From Rhipicephalus microplus (taxonomy: Eukaryota > Arthropoda > Arachnida > Ixodida > Ixodidae): DNA of 64,000 nucleotides. Every line of letters starts with the position of its first letter. Within the stretch, counting starts at the first letter, position 1. The stretch is from positions 109,485,645 through 109,549,644 of the forward strand of contig NC_134709.1 of the NCBI RefSeq assembly GCF_043290135.1, given 5' to 3'. The position numbers and the translations under genes were made by a program. The notes beneath the pieces are model-generated. The model was not told where the DNA came from, made no database searches, and was given only the letters and a program-made list of their open reading frames with translations. Below, one piece after another: positions 1-9,570 of this stretch.

Positions 1-1070
1 CACCCACTTGTGTAGCTCTGTGTCGCTGTTTTCAAGCGACCACTGAAGGGCCCAGCGTTTGTTGAGCTTTGCCCGGAATATCGCCCGCACGTTGCACCAC
101 GATCATTTGCCCGTCCTTAGCGGGCCGCGTCGTGCTGCGCGGGAGGCGATAAAATCTGCTACCACGTTTTCGAACACCCCACTGTGTCCCAGGACGTGAT
201 AGAGTCGGATGTTTAAGGCCGACGCTATGTTGGCGATCGCGTTCTGCCTCTCCACTATGCGTGGATTTGCATTAGTTCGGGAAGAAATCGCCTGGTGCAG
301 TGACAGGTAGTCCGTGTACATGTACATGTCTTGGGCAGTGAGGTGAGCTTTCAGCCATGTCAGGGCCTCTGCAAGAGCCACGGCCTTCGCACAGAAAGTG
401 CTCGTGGCTCATGATACGAAAAATCTCTCCACTGCCTCCACATGATTCGCTTGGCCGGAAACGACGTATGCTGCCCTCGCTAGTCTCTCTGCGTACGAGC
501 CGTCCGTGTACAGGTAGAGTCCTCGACGCCCGGCAATCCAAGTGGCCTCCCGAGCCGTTACGCGATCATGAAAAAATGAGGCCCGCTCGGCTGGATATAT
601 GATCTCTTCTGGGCGTACGATCAGGTCCATGAATCGTACTGTCTTGAGGAGGGGGAACAAGCAGAACTCTGCGCTCAACCGGTCCAGTTCCAACACAATG
701 GGCGGGGAACGCATGATTACTTGCAGCACAGCCGTCCTCGTTGTATAGAAGTCCTTGGACAGGTGAAGCAGTACCGATCTTTGAAGGAAAACTATTCTGG
801 ACTTCAGCCTGCAATCTGGGCACAATTCATCCCACAATATCAGTGACGTATATGTTATGGCCGGGAGTATGACGTTTCAATAGAGTGTTGTCTTTTGGTC
901 TGGGCACAGGCGACCACCCTGCAAACGGGCAAGGATGTTGACACACATCAGTAGTGTCTCCACCCTTGGCCTGATGGCATAGGCGTGGAGGAAGAACGAG
1001 AGACGCTGTCAAAAGTGACGCCCAGAATTCACACAGAATCCTTGAAAGTGAGGGCTTTGTCTGTTCTTTC
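1..1070 (-). pseudogene. R1-like non-LTR retrotransposon, RT thumb to RNase H, 3' part
   Basis: Minus-strand remnant of a LINE pol gene. From about 1070 downward the reading gives the end of the reverse transcriptase (ILGVTFD motif near 1005), a connection region, and an RNase H domain with YTDGSY near 490 and MYTDYLSLHQAI near 310, ending in a GHSGVFENVVADFIAS motif. The stretch 837-103 is one frame apart from an in-frame TGA at 409-411. Another stop interrupts the frame near 1020 and at least one more lies near 880. The 5' continuation is at 6947-7405, beyond the inserted I-clade element, and the two halves join in the correct protein order. RT plus RNase H without an LTR points to the R1/LOA/I group of LINEs. 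R1-like is my best guess and the exact clade is uncertain. It is clearly dead. Confidence 0.72.
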
Positions 1071-1084
1071 GGCTTGAATGGTTA
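1071..1084. repeat. Target-site duplication, I-clade copy 1 (3' side)
   Basis: GGCTTGAATGGTTA, identical to 6933-6946. Removing the element and one copy restores the split R1-like RT. Confidence 0.93.
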
Positions 1085-1433
1085 ATGATGATGTTTGATG
1101 TTTTATGGCGCAAGGGCCATTTCACGGCCAAAGAGCGCCAATTCATCTTACTAAAAACATGGACAATGATTGCGATAAGCGGCTGTATAAGGGCCATAAA
1201 ATTCCTCGCGGTAAGGCTGGTAAAAACATACAAGTAATAAAATCATGACCATGTCGTGAAAGGTGTGTGCGGTGTGAATAGATGACAAAAGTTGGTGATA
1301 ATAAAAGACGATGGTGGATATTTATGGCATTAGCACAAGTGCCTCACTCGTTCATACCCTTGCGTCCAAGGGCCGTGAGGCAAGTGCTTTCTTGTGTAAC
1401 CACCGCAGCAAAAACCTCTCTGGAGAGGTCATG

Positions 1434-4400
1434 CTACGGGATGCCCGGGTGTATGATGTGAAAACTATGAATTTCTTTAAAAAACGCTAACAATGATTTG
1501 TGACTAAAAAGCGGTTCCCTACCGACGAACATTGCAGGGTGTAAAGGTATATGTTGTCGGTAGGGTAATGGGAAGTGTTGTCTTCTTAGAGTGTCTAACT
1601 GTTTACATTGGATTAAAACGTGAAGAACTGTTAAAGCCTCACCACATTTATCACACAATGGTGGATCACCACCGGATAAAAGATGTGTGTGTGTCGTGTA
1701 TGTGTGCCCTATCCTGAGTCTTGTTAGAGTTACCTCTGTTAGACGTGATTTTGATACTGGTGGCCAATGGCCAAGGTGTGGCTTGATAACGTGTAGTTTG
1801 TTTTGTGTGTGTGTATCCCACTTGCTCTGCCAGTAGTTCCTGAGGTTTAGTTTGAGAGACGGCTTAAGATCAAGGGCCGGGATTGATATGGATGTAATGG
1901 CGGTGCTCTCATGGACGGATGCAGCGAGCTGATCCGCCCTCACGTTGCCTTGGATATCACGGTGCCCTGGCACCCAGCACACTACAACATGTTGTTTGTG
2001 TGTGTAGAGTGTGCACAAAATGGAGTAAAGTGAGACAAGGACTGGGTTTTTTTGTTTTTTAAGACTGTGCAGAGCCGTTACCACACTGAGGGAGTCTGTA
2101 TAAATTACTGCTTTTTGTATTTGTAATTGTTTGATGTGTTTAGCTGCCACCAGTATCGCGTAAGCTTCCGCTGTGAAGATACTTGTGCGTGGATGTAGAG
2201 GGCCAGCATCCGAAAAGGATGGGCCGACAGCAGCGTAGGACACAGAGGAGTTAGTCTTGGAGGCATCTGTGAAGAACTCAGGACGTGTGTATTTGTGTTG
2301 AAGTTCCAGAAAGTGTGTTCGGATATGGGCAATAGGTGCATGTTTTGTAACCTCTAGAAAAGACACATCGCAGTCTATAGTCTGCCACTGCCACGGTGGC
2401 GGGTATGCTACAGGAGCCATTAAACTGTGTTCGAGTGACACTCCAGTGTCCTCAGCTAGACCCTTCAGGCGAACTGAGAAGGGCTGCCTCATTGAAGGCC
2501 TATTTTGAAAAAGAATGGAGCTCGCCAAGTCATTAATAGTAGAGTATGAGGGGTGCCTCTTGTCTGCTTTCACCTTAAGGAAATATACAAAGGACATGTA
2601 GGTTCTTTGCAGATGAAGCGACCACTCATTTGACTCAACGTAAAGGCTTTCTACGGGGCTGGTGCGAAAAGCACCCGTAGAAAGGCGGATGCCCAGATGG
2701 TGCACGGGGTCCAGCATTTTCAAGGCACTTTGAGTGGCAGACTGATAGACAACGGCCCCATAATCTAAGCGGGTACGAATAAGGCTTCTATAGAGGTTCA
2801 TGAGGCATTGCCTATCACTACCCCACGTAGTACGTGACAACACTTTTATAACATTCATGGCTTTTAAACATTTTGTTTTTAAATACTTTATGTGTGGTAC
2901 GAAGGTCAACTTGTTGTCCAAGATTAAGCCTAGGAATTTATGCTCCGCATTCACAGACAGACGTTGGCCGTTCAGTTCAATGTCGGGTTCTGAGTGCATG
3001 CCTCTCTTTCGAGAGAACAAGACACACGTGCTTTTTCCTGGGTTCAGCCGGAATCCGTTTTCCTCTGCCCATTTGGAGACCTTGTTTAAACCTAACTGAA
3101 CCTGTCGCTCACACATTGCTAGGTTGCATGACTTAAAGCCAAGCTGGACGTCATCGACATATGTGGAATAGAACATGTTGCGGGGGATGGACAGGTGCAA
3201 GGAATTCATTTTTATAATAAAAAGTGTACAACTAAGTACACCACCTTGCGGTACTCCCGTTTCTTGCACAAATATTTGGGAGAGAGTACTGCCCACACGG
3301 ACGCGGAATTTCCGATTGGACAAGTAACTCTCGATTATGGAAAGCATTCTACCGCGCACACCCAGGTGAGACAAGTCTCTTAATATCCCAAAACGCCATG
3401 TTGTGTCGTAAGCCTTCTCGATATCGAGAAACACTGAGAGGAAGTATTGTTTGTGGACAAAAGCGTCTCGGATCTGTGCCTCGATACGCACCAGATGGTC
3501 GGTGGTGGATCTACCCTCCCGAAACCCACACTGAAATTGGTCGAGCAGATGGTGTGTTTCAAGGAAATGTAAAAGTCGGCGGTTTATCATTTTTTCAAAA
3601 AGTTTACAAACGCAGCTGGTTAGTGCAATGGGCCTGTAACTTGAAACTGAGGAAGGGTCCTTGCCCTGTTTCAAAATAGGGATAACAATAGCCTCTTTCC
3701 AAGAAGCAGGGATGGTACCTGAAAGCCAGATAGCATTGTATAGAGAGAGTAAAGTTTTTCGCGTTTCGAGTGGCAAGTTTTTCAACATTTCATATGTGAC
3801 ACGGTCGTAGCCTGGAGCGGAATTATTGCAAGAGTTTAGTGAGGTTTGTAGCTCAGCTAAGTTGAAAGGTTGGTTGTATTCCTCGTAATTTGTGCACTTG
3901 GATTCTAGTTTCTGCTTTTCTATTTTTGCTTTGTGTCTTTGGAAAGCTTCAGTGTAGTGTGACGAGCTAGACACCTGCTCGTAGTGTGCACCGAGGAAGT
4001 TCGCTTGATCTTCCAGGCTATCACCTTGTGTGTTTACGAGTGGGAGTGAGTGTACTTGTCTTCCTGCTACCCTACGAACCATGTTCCAGACTTTAGCCTC
4101 TTGTGTATATGAATTTATCCCTGATAAAAACTTATGCCAGCTTTCTTTTCTGGCTTGCCGACGCGTTCTCCTGCCTCGAGATTTTATTTTTCTAAAGCTC
4201 TCAAGGTTTTCTGCTGTCGGCGAGTTCCGCAGCAACCTCCATGCCCTGTTCTGTTCCTTTCGCGCATTCTGGCACTCAGTGTTCCACCACGGAACGTGTC
4301 GTTTGCCGGGCAGTCCAGATGTTTGTGGAATGCACTTGGTTGCTGCGTCAGTAAGAAAAGCCGTGAAGTACTGCACAGCTTCATCTATGCCTAACCCGCA

Positions 4401-5153
4401 TATGTCAGTCCAATTTAGGTGAGTAAGCTTTTGAAATCGTTCCCAGTTGGCTTTGTTTACCAGCCATTTGGGAACATGTGGAGGACATTCATTTGTTATT
4501 GGTGTACTCAAAACTAAAGGGAAATGGTCACTTCCGTATGAATTATTTATGACTTTCCACTGAAGTAATGGTACAAGTGAAGGAGATGCGATACTGAGGT
4601 CTATGGAAGAGTAAGTTTTGTTGGCAAGGTTATAGTATGTTGCCTCTTTCCTATTCAACAGACAAGCACCCGATGAAAGGAGGAATTTTTCAATGAGACG
4701 ACCTCGGGCATCACAGCGAGAGTCACCCCACAGACCATTATGTGCGTTCAGGTCCCCAAGGACCAGATAAGGTTCAGGTAGTTCGTCGATTAAAGACTGG
4801 AATTGAAGTTTTTCGAGACGGTGATGCGGAGGTATGTACAAAGAGCAAATAGTGACAAGTTTGTTTAGAATAACTGCTCGGACAGCCACCGCCTCGAGGG
4901 AAGTTTGAAGGGGTAATTGTGTGCATGCTATACCTTGACTTACTATAACCGCTACGCCACCGGATGGTAGCATGGCATCATCTCTATCCTTTCGGAAGAT
5001 TATATAGTTACGTAAAAAGTTTGTGTTAGTTCGTTTTAAGTGTGTCTCCTGTACACACAGCACTCTTGGATTGTGTTCATGGAGGAGTTCTTGTAAGTCA
5101 TCGAGGTTTCGAAGAAGGCCTCGGATGTTCCACTGTAATATTTCTGTCTGCAT
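1434..5153 (-). CDS. I-clade LINE ORF2: AP endonuclease, reverse transcriptase, RNase H
   Basis: An open protein of about 1239 residues. The N-terminal endonuclease has the ILQWNIRG start, the QETHLK glutamate, the GDLNAHN motif and the NSYGSDHFP motif. The RT has the GRSTTDHL region, FLDIEKAYD, GVPQGGVLS and the catalytic TYVDDVQL box near the middle. RNase H follows with FTDAS, FTAEAYA, IYTDSLS and the last acidic residue in RADQLAA, so all four acids are present. A C-terminal CDKCGEALTVLHVLIQC cysteine/histidine motif closes it. The frame is open from 5186. I prefer the ATG at 5153 because copy 2 aligns from METQILQWN and has a leucine at the earlier ATG. No stop or frameshift is present. 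Confidence 0.92.
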   Translation of the reverse strand: MQTEILQWNIRGLLRNLDDLQELLHEHNPRVLCVQETHLKRTNTNFLRNYIIFRKDRDDAMLPSGGVAVIVSQGIACTQLPLQTSLEAVAVRAVILNKLVTICSLYIPPHHRLEKLQFQSLIDELPEPYLVLGDLNAHNGLWGDSRCDARGRLIEKFLLSSGACLLNRKEATYYNLANKTYSSIDLSIASPSLVPLLQWKVINNSYGSDHFPLVLSTPITNECPPHVPKWLVNKANWERFQKLTHLNWTDICGLGIDEAVQYFTAFLTDAATKCIPQTSGLPGKRHVPWWNTECQNARKEQNRAWRLLRNSPTAENLESFRKIKSRGRRTRRQARKESWHKFLSGINSYTQEAKVWNMVRRVAGRQVHSLPLVNTQGDSLEDQANFLGAHYEQVSSSSHYTEAFQRHKAKIEKQKLESKCTNYEEYNQPFNLAELQTSLNSCNNSAPGYDRVTYEMLKNLPLETRKTLLSLYNAIWLSGTIPASWKEAIVIPILKQGKDPSSVSSYRPIALTSCVCKLFEKMINRRLLHFLETHHLLDQFQCGFREGRSTTDHLVRIEAQIRDAFVHKQYFLSVFLDIEKAYDTTWRFGILRDLSHLGVRGRMLSIIESYLSNRKFRVRVGSTLSQIFVQETGVPQGGVLSCTLFIIKMNSLHLSIPRNMFYSTYVDDVQLGFKSCNLAMCERQVQLGLNKVSKWAEENGFRLNPGKSTCVLFSRKRGMHSEPDIELNGQRLSVNAEHKFLGLILDNKLTFVPHIKYLKTKCLKAMNVIKVLSRTTWGSDRQCLMNLYRSLIRTRLDYGAVVYQSATQSALKMLDPVHHLGIRLSTGAFRTSPVESLYVESNEWSLHLQRTYMSFVYFLKVKADKRHPSYSTINDLASSILFQNRPSMRQPFSVRLKGLAEDTGVSLEHSLMAPVAYPPPWQWQTIDCDVSFLEVTKHAPIAHIRTHFLELQHKYTRPEFFTDASKTNSSVSYAAVGPSFSDAGPLHPRTSIFTAEAYAILVAAKHIKQLQIQKAVIYTDSLSVVTALHSLKKQKNPVLVSLYSILCTLYTHKQHVVVCWVPGHRDIQGNVRADQLAASVHESTAITSISIPALDLKPSLKLNLRNYWQSKWDTHTQNKLHVIKPHLGHWPPVSKSRLTEVTLTRLRIGHTYTTHTHLLSGGDPPLCDKCGEALTVLHVLIQCKQLDTLRRQHFPLPYRQHIPLHPAMFVGREPLFSHKSLLAFFKEIHSFHIIHPGIP

Positions 5154-5218
5154 ATTTAAACAAGAGAGATGCTGCTGTGTGTACAAAGAGTATCCTGTGT
5201 TGGAGTGAGGTCAATAAT

Positions 5219-6403
5219 TCAGGTGGCAGGACGGTCGTCCGGCCCCGTTATTGGTTTTTTATTTTTCTTAACGCGCTCCAAGGAGGCGCGCCGCTCTTTT
5301 GGTACCAAGGGTACCGTTGTATCCATTGCCTCCACAGAGGCACTGGTTGCCCGCACATGCGAGCTGGTGGTTCGGATTTTAGGCCTCGCCTGGTGTGGGG
5401 AGGCCTTGAGACCAGAGGACCCTGGAGTCTCCGGCCTCAATTCGCTAGGCGGCGGAGTAGACTGAACTACTGCCGCCTTGGGGGCACGTGCCACAGCCGT
5501 CGGCTCGCTCTGCGCTGGCCGAAGGAGTGACGAGGGCTGCTGCGGCGTTGCCCCCTGACGCGCCGCATCAGCATATGTAGCGCCATAAAATGGCGACACT
5601 CTTCGTCTTGCTTCCTTAAATGTAATATTTTCTTTAATTTTCAATGTGATAATTTCTTTTTCTTTTTTCCAAAATGAGCAAGACCGTGAGTATGCGGCAT
5701 GATTTCCGCCACAGTTCACACAGTGTGATGGTTCTTCGCAATTGTCAGAGTTGTGGCCTGACACTCCACATTGTGCACAAGTTTGGTGACCACGACAGCT
5801 TTGTGAGCCGTGGCCATACTTCTGGCATTTGAAACAACGACGTGGGTTAGGTATGTATGGTCTGATCGACGTCTTAGTGTAGCCTGTTTGAATACTTTCT
5901 GGGAGATTACTGGAAGCGAACGTGAGTATTAGGTGTTTTGTTGGTGTTGCCTTGTTGTCTCTTCTAATGGTGATCCTTTGTACATTGGTCACATTCTGAC
6001 TCTTCCACCCCTCCAGAAGTTCCTCTTCAGTCAAGCTGAGCAAATCAGCATCAGATACTACTCCACGGGTTGTGTTCATGGATCTGTGTGGCGTTACAGT
6101 GATGGGAGTGTCACCAAAAGTTGAAAGATTCTGTAGCTTTTCGAACTGTTCTTTTCCTCGGACTTCAAGGAGGAGGTCTCCGCTGGCCATTTTGGTAACT
6201 TTGTACCCGGCTCCAAGAGTTTCTGTGAGACATCTGGCTACTACAAAGGGTGATACGGTTCTGGCTTGCTTGCTGCTTATTTCACTATGTATAACATGAA
6301 AATGGGGGAAGTTTTCACTTGATTGGTTGAAAAAGCCTAAGTCTTCGGTGCGTACACGCTTTAAGGCGGTACGATCACTTAATAGGGGAAATGCTTTATG
6401 CAT
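5219..6403 (-). CDS. I-clade LINE ORF1, gag-like nucleic-acid-binding protein
   Basis: A 394-residue protein. The N-terminal half is a chaperone/RRM-like region typical of I and Jockey ORF1 proteins. It is followed by three CCHC knuckles in a row at about residues 190-245: CFKCQKYGHGSQSC, CAQCGVSGHNSDNC and CVNCGGNHAAYSRSC. The C-terminus is proline/alanine-rich with a basic tail. It should package the element RNA into particles. The homologous copy 2 protein aligns from the start MENPFPALPD, which supports this ATG (MHKAFPLLSD). The ORF ends 65 bases before the preferred ORF2 start, so ORF2 probably relies on reinitiation. No disruption is seen. Confidence 0.9.
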   Translation of the reverse strand: MHKAFPLLSDRTALKRVRTEDLGFFNQSSENFPHFHVIHSEISSKQARTVSPFVVARCLTETLGAGYKVTKMASGDLLLEVRGKEQFEKLQNLSTFGDTPITVTPHRSMNTTRGVVSDADLLSLTEEELLEGWKSQNVTNVQRITIRRDNKATPTKHLILTFASSNLPESIQTGYTKTSIRPYIPNPRRCFKCQKYGHGSQSCRGHQTCAQCGVSGHNSDNCEEPSHCVNCGGNHAAYSRSCSFWKKEKEIITLKIKENITFKEARRRVSPFYGATYADAARQGATPQQPSSLLRPAQSEPTAVARAPKAAVVQSTPPPSELRPETPGSSGLKASPHQARPKIRTTSSHVRATSASVEAMDTTVPLVPKERRASLERVKKNKKPITGPDDRPAT

Positions 6404-6932
6404 GCCAGTTTAATTTTCTTCAGAAGCGTTGGCGGCCACCCACCACGGAGCCCAACAAGGGGACGCTACAAGTTTGTGGATGCTAAAACCTGCAGACGCC
6501 AGCCGTACAACGCAACTATAACCCAATGCGCCTAGACCAAGGTAGGCTATTTGCACAGGGTTAACCCTCGCCGCCAGGAAGTTTGGAAGTAAACAGAAGA
6601 GAGTAGAAGACAGGACAGATAAACAGTAAGAGATAAAGACGAAGATGTAGGGAGAGAGAGATAGGAAAAGGCGACTGCCGATTTCCCCTGGGTGGGTCAG
6701 CCCAGGGGTGCCGTCTACGTGAAGCCGGGGCCAAAGGGGTGTGTTGCCTCTGCCGGGGGGCCTTAAAGGTCCAATCACCCAGCGTCAGCTCAACCCCCAG
6801 GATCCCCTTTTCCCCGGACACGGCAAAGCCACGCACGGCTAGGCGTGGGAGGGAGTAGAAACTCCCCCGTTAGCTCGGGTCCGTGGTGTCGCTACACACC
6901 AAACGCCTACTTGCGCAGGCGCCCCTGCGGGG
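6404..6932 (-). promoter_or_regulatory. I-clade LINE 5' UTR with presumed internal promoter
   Basis: A GC-rich 529-bp leader shared almost base for base with 53578-54104 of copy 2. In LINEs of this group the promoter lies inside the 5' UTR, downstream of the start site. Here that is inference from position and from strong conservation between copies. No TATA box is seen at the element start. Confidence 0.55.
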
Positions 6933-6946
6933 GGCTTGAATGGTTA
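6933..6946. repeat. Target-site duplication, I-clade copy 1 (5' side)
   Basis: Perfect 14-base match to 1071-1084. The length is typical of target-primed reverse transcription. Confidence 0.93.
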
Positions 6947-7405
6947 GACAACTCTTCACGCCTAGTTCGCCTTGGCCGTGCATGAAGAGTACAGAAGAGG
7001 TCTTGTCTTTGTTTACCCAGACTTTAGCGACCCGCACCCAATCAAGTACTCTCCTGAGTACTTCGGAGCCAAGCTCTTCAAGTGTTTTCTTTGAATCGGT
7101 GGGTATGATTATGAGGATATCGTCCACATACGCTTGCATGATGATGCCTTTCGACATCTGCAAGCAGAGTATTTCGTGGACTATCACGTTCCACAAAATC
7201 GGCGACAATGGCGATCCCTGCGGACTACCCAGAGTGGGACGTGCCTCCACCTCCCCAGCCTGCGCTCGGAACACAACCCATCTATCGGTTAGAAAAGTCC
7301 TTAGCATGTGGTAAAGATTGGCCGCGACTCTTCGTTCCCTGAGGAAGTGAAGGACCTGCAGGTGCCAGACGCTGTCACTTAGACTTAGATACTGTCGGCC
7401 CATCG
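6947..7405 (-). pseudogene. R1-like non-LTR retrotransposon, RT palm fragment, 5' part
   Basis: Reverse transcriptase core on the minus strand. It shows FLTDR near 7270, the GSPQGSPLSPILWN motif (RT block 4) near 7200 and the catalytic AYVDDILIII box near 7125, then the WVNKDKTS segment. The frame is open over about 150 codons. It runs directly into 1-1070 once the element at 1085-6932 and one copy of its 14-bp target duplication are removed. The 5' end is cut at about 7405, where unrelated I-clade RNase H sequence begins. Endonuclease and ORF1 of this LINE are absent. Confidence 0.75.
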
Positions 7406-8234
7406 CCAAGCTGTGGCTTGATAACATGTAGTTTATTTTGCGTGTGGCTATTTCATGTACTTCGCCAATAAGCTCTGGGCTGTCGTTTGAGGAAAGGTTT
7501 CAGGTCAAGCGCAGGGATCGATAGAGATGTATTGACAGAGTTTATGCGGAGGGATCCAGCTAGCCGATCTGCCACCATAAATCTCGCGATGCCCTGGCAC
7601 CCAGCAAACTATGATGTGTTGTTTGAGGGTGTAAACTGTGCATAACAGTGAGTAAAGTGAGACAACAACAGGATTTTTGTGCTTTTTAAGAATTTTCAGA
7701 GCTTGTACTACACTTAGAGAATTGGTGTAAATTATTGTCTTTTGTATTTTTGATTGTTTGATGTGTTTAACGGTCACAAGTATCGCGTACGCTTCTGCTG
7801 TGAATATGCTCGTATTAGGGTGCAGAATGCCGGTATCTGAAAAGGATGGACTGACCGCTGCGTATGTCACAAGATAGTGAGACTTTGAGGCATCTGTGAA
7901 GAATTTTGGACAATTGTATTTGTGCTGAAGTTCTAGAAAGTAAGTGTGGATATGAGCAATAGGCGCATGTTTCGTGACTTCCACAAAAGACACACCACAT
8001 TCTATGAGACGCCACTGCCACGACGGGAGATGTGTAGCGGGACCCATTACACAGTGTTCAAGCAGTAAAACACCTGCTTCCTCAGCTATGACCATCACAC
8101 AAAGCGAGCAGGGCTTTCTCAACAAAGGAGGGTTTTCAAATAGGGCAGAGCTGGATAAATCAGATATTGTAAAGTACGAGGGGTGTTCTTTATCTGTGAT
8201 CATTATTAAGTAATATACAAAAGACGTGTAACAT
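7406..8234 (-). pseudogene. I-clade LINE fragment (copy 3), RNase H region
   Basis: The reading 8203-7505 gives the RNase H domain of the same LINE family as copy 1 (FTDAS, IFTAEAYAILV, CWVPGHREI). The second catalytic aspartate is changed: IYTNSLS here against IYTDSLS in copy 1. The homology stops at about 7406 well before the element 3' end and at about 8234 in the RT-RNase H connection. The piece is therefore truncated on both sides and has no target duplication. It abuts the R1-like RT directly, which suggests deletion or recombination rather than simple insertion. Confidence 0.8.
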
Positions 8235-8345
8235 GTAGTTTTTATTTTATCTTAATATGCTATTGCCAAGTAGTGTCGCTAGTTAGCATCAATGCTCGAC
8301 AAATGGTAAACATTCATAGTGAAAGTTTATTTACACATTCTACCT

Positions 8346-8600
8346 TCCTGCATGTAGTAACAAACCTAGTAACCCTCCTGGTAGTAAAGCTACTAGCTTA
8401 CCTTGCTACCTTCCAGTAAGTGATAACAGGAACTAGTCATCATGGTAGTAAAATTATTAGCTTGATTTACCACCTTTTGGTAACCAGTAACAGGAGCTAG
8501 TAAGCACCATAGTAGTACATCTACTAACTTTACGTTACTACTTTCCGGTAGGTAGTAAATGCAGATAGTAAACCACATGGTACTAGCTTTACTACCTTGC
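8346..8600. repeat. Degenerate tandem repeat, about 64-68 bp unit
   Basis: Roughly three and a half diverged units, each running CTAGTAA...GGTAGTAAAG.TACTAGCTT...TACTACCTTC.GGTAA...AACAGGA. Units start near 8350, 8418, 8482 and 8550. They are rich in the tetranucleotide AGTA and its complement TACT, so units are internally near-palindromic. There are no spacers of constant unique sequence, so it is not a CRISPR array. It resembles a short satellite. Confidence 0.6.
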
Positions 8601-8777
8601 CAGCAATTAACTGCTTAAAATTTACTAAGTAGCACTATCTTTTTTTAAATGATGGAGATGGAGATCTACAACACTGCAGTACATCTACTTGGCAAACTCT
8701 CTGTACCTCAAGAGAAAGACATTGGAATAAGTATCGAGTTTTAAATAGAGCAAGCGAAACTTTTATTCGAGAGAAAT

Positions 8778-9265
8778 GTGCCACGGTGTTATTTTACACA
8801 ATTCATGATCTTTTTTTTATTTTTGCCATTGCACACAGTATCACCTCACGGGTACAGGTATATTTGTGAAGCCACGGTAGAATCATATTGCCAAGCCCCA
8901 AAACAGTTTATTCTGTATGTTCGTTTTTTTAATGAAACCTCAGTTAAAGCTGGGAAATGCGGATTTTATGAGCTTCCTGTCCAGAAGAACACGCTACCCA
9001 AAAGGGCAATCAGCGATATGTCACGCTAATTGTTCCACATCAAGCCCTTCTTTGACTATAAAGCCTATAATACCACTGGTGTCACGGCATACTCCTCAGG
9101 TGCTGCGCATAGTCTGTTAGTTTTTACAGTCCATAGCATTATTCCGAAGTTCAAAGAGATAGTCCACATTGTTCATGTTCACAAAGCCAAAGGAGAACTC
9201 TTGCTGATACAGGATGTCATTTGTGGCTTAGAAAATAGTGTGCGTACTCTTGTTGTGCTAGACTG
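8778..9265 (+). pseudogene. P-element/THAP9-like transposase relic, RNase H-fold segment
   Basis: One plus-strand frame is open for 162 codons except for a TAA at 9027-9029. Its second half reads FDYKAYNTTG, then LLVFTVHSII, KFKEIVHIV and VICGLENSVRTLVVLD, ending at a TGA. This pattern (a LLVF strand, a KEIVHIV strand, then a GLE..VR.LVV strand) resembles the catalytic-core start of P-type/THAP9-type transposases that are abundant in arthropods. No THAP domain, termini or target duplication were found. The family assignment is from memory of the pattern and is moderate at best. Confidence 0.42.
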
Positions 9266-9570
9266 AACTTGAAAGATGGCGCCAGGCCCCGACCACTGCG
9301 CGAGGCGAGCCGGCTGGAGGCCGGGACTCTAATGTGACACCGAAGTCAACCCCCAGTGATGAGCGCGGGTAAGTAATCGTGCGCGATTTTTGGGTGAAAG
9401 CAGAAGAGGGGCGGCTGTGCAACTGGAGAGACACCATATTGTTGTCTCACCAGAAGTTTGTGTTACCTAAATAAACATTGTTTTGTTAAGGTAATCTCTT
9501 TTTGCCAGACCTTTTCTCCTGTCAGAAGTGGGATAGCGTACGCCCAGCAGTGATCTGTTGAGCCCAACCA
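9266..9570 (+). other. Probable leader/LTR end of decayed Ty3 element (gypsy-2)
   Basis: GC-rich sequence with an AATAAA at 9471-9476, followed by a GTCAGAAGTGGGAT junction (about 9521-9534) of the kind seen at LTR/leader boundaries of Ty3 elements, and then gag-like sequence. No partner LTR is visible in the window, so the LTR limits are not fixed. Confidence 0.35.

Larger units (their letters stand above)
1085..6932 (-). mobile_element. I-clade LINE, full-length copy 1
   Basis: Complete two-ORF non-LTR retrotransposon of 5848 bp on the minus strand. Its 5' end is CCCCGCAGGGGCGCC (read from 6932 down) and its 3' end is a short CAT repeat (1085-1093). These are the same terminal bases as in copy 2 (48334-54104), so both ends are independently confirmed. 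It is flanked by a perfect 14-bp target duplication, GGCTTGAATGGTTA. The order is 5' UTR (6404-6932), ORF1 with three CCHC knuckles, ORF2 with endonuclease, RT and RNase H, and a 3' UTR of about 350 bp. RNase H plus CCHC ORF1 fits the I clade. Both ORFs are open with catalytic motifs intact, so it is a recent and possibly competent copy. Confidence 0.93.

Noticed and set aside
8346..8600. CRISPR-like array
   Set aside because: The whole unit repeats and diverges with no unique spacers, and the setting is eukaryotic.
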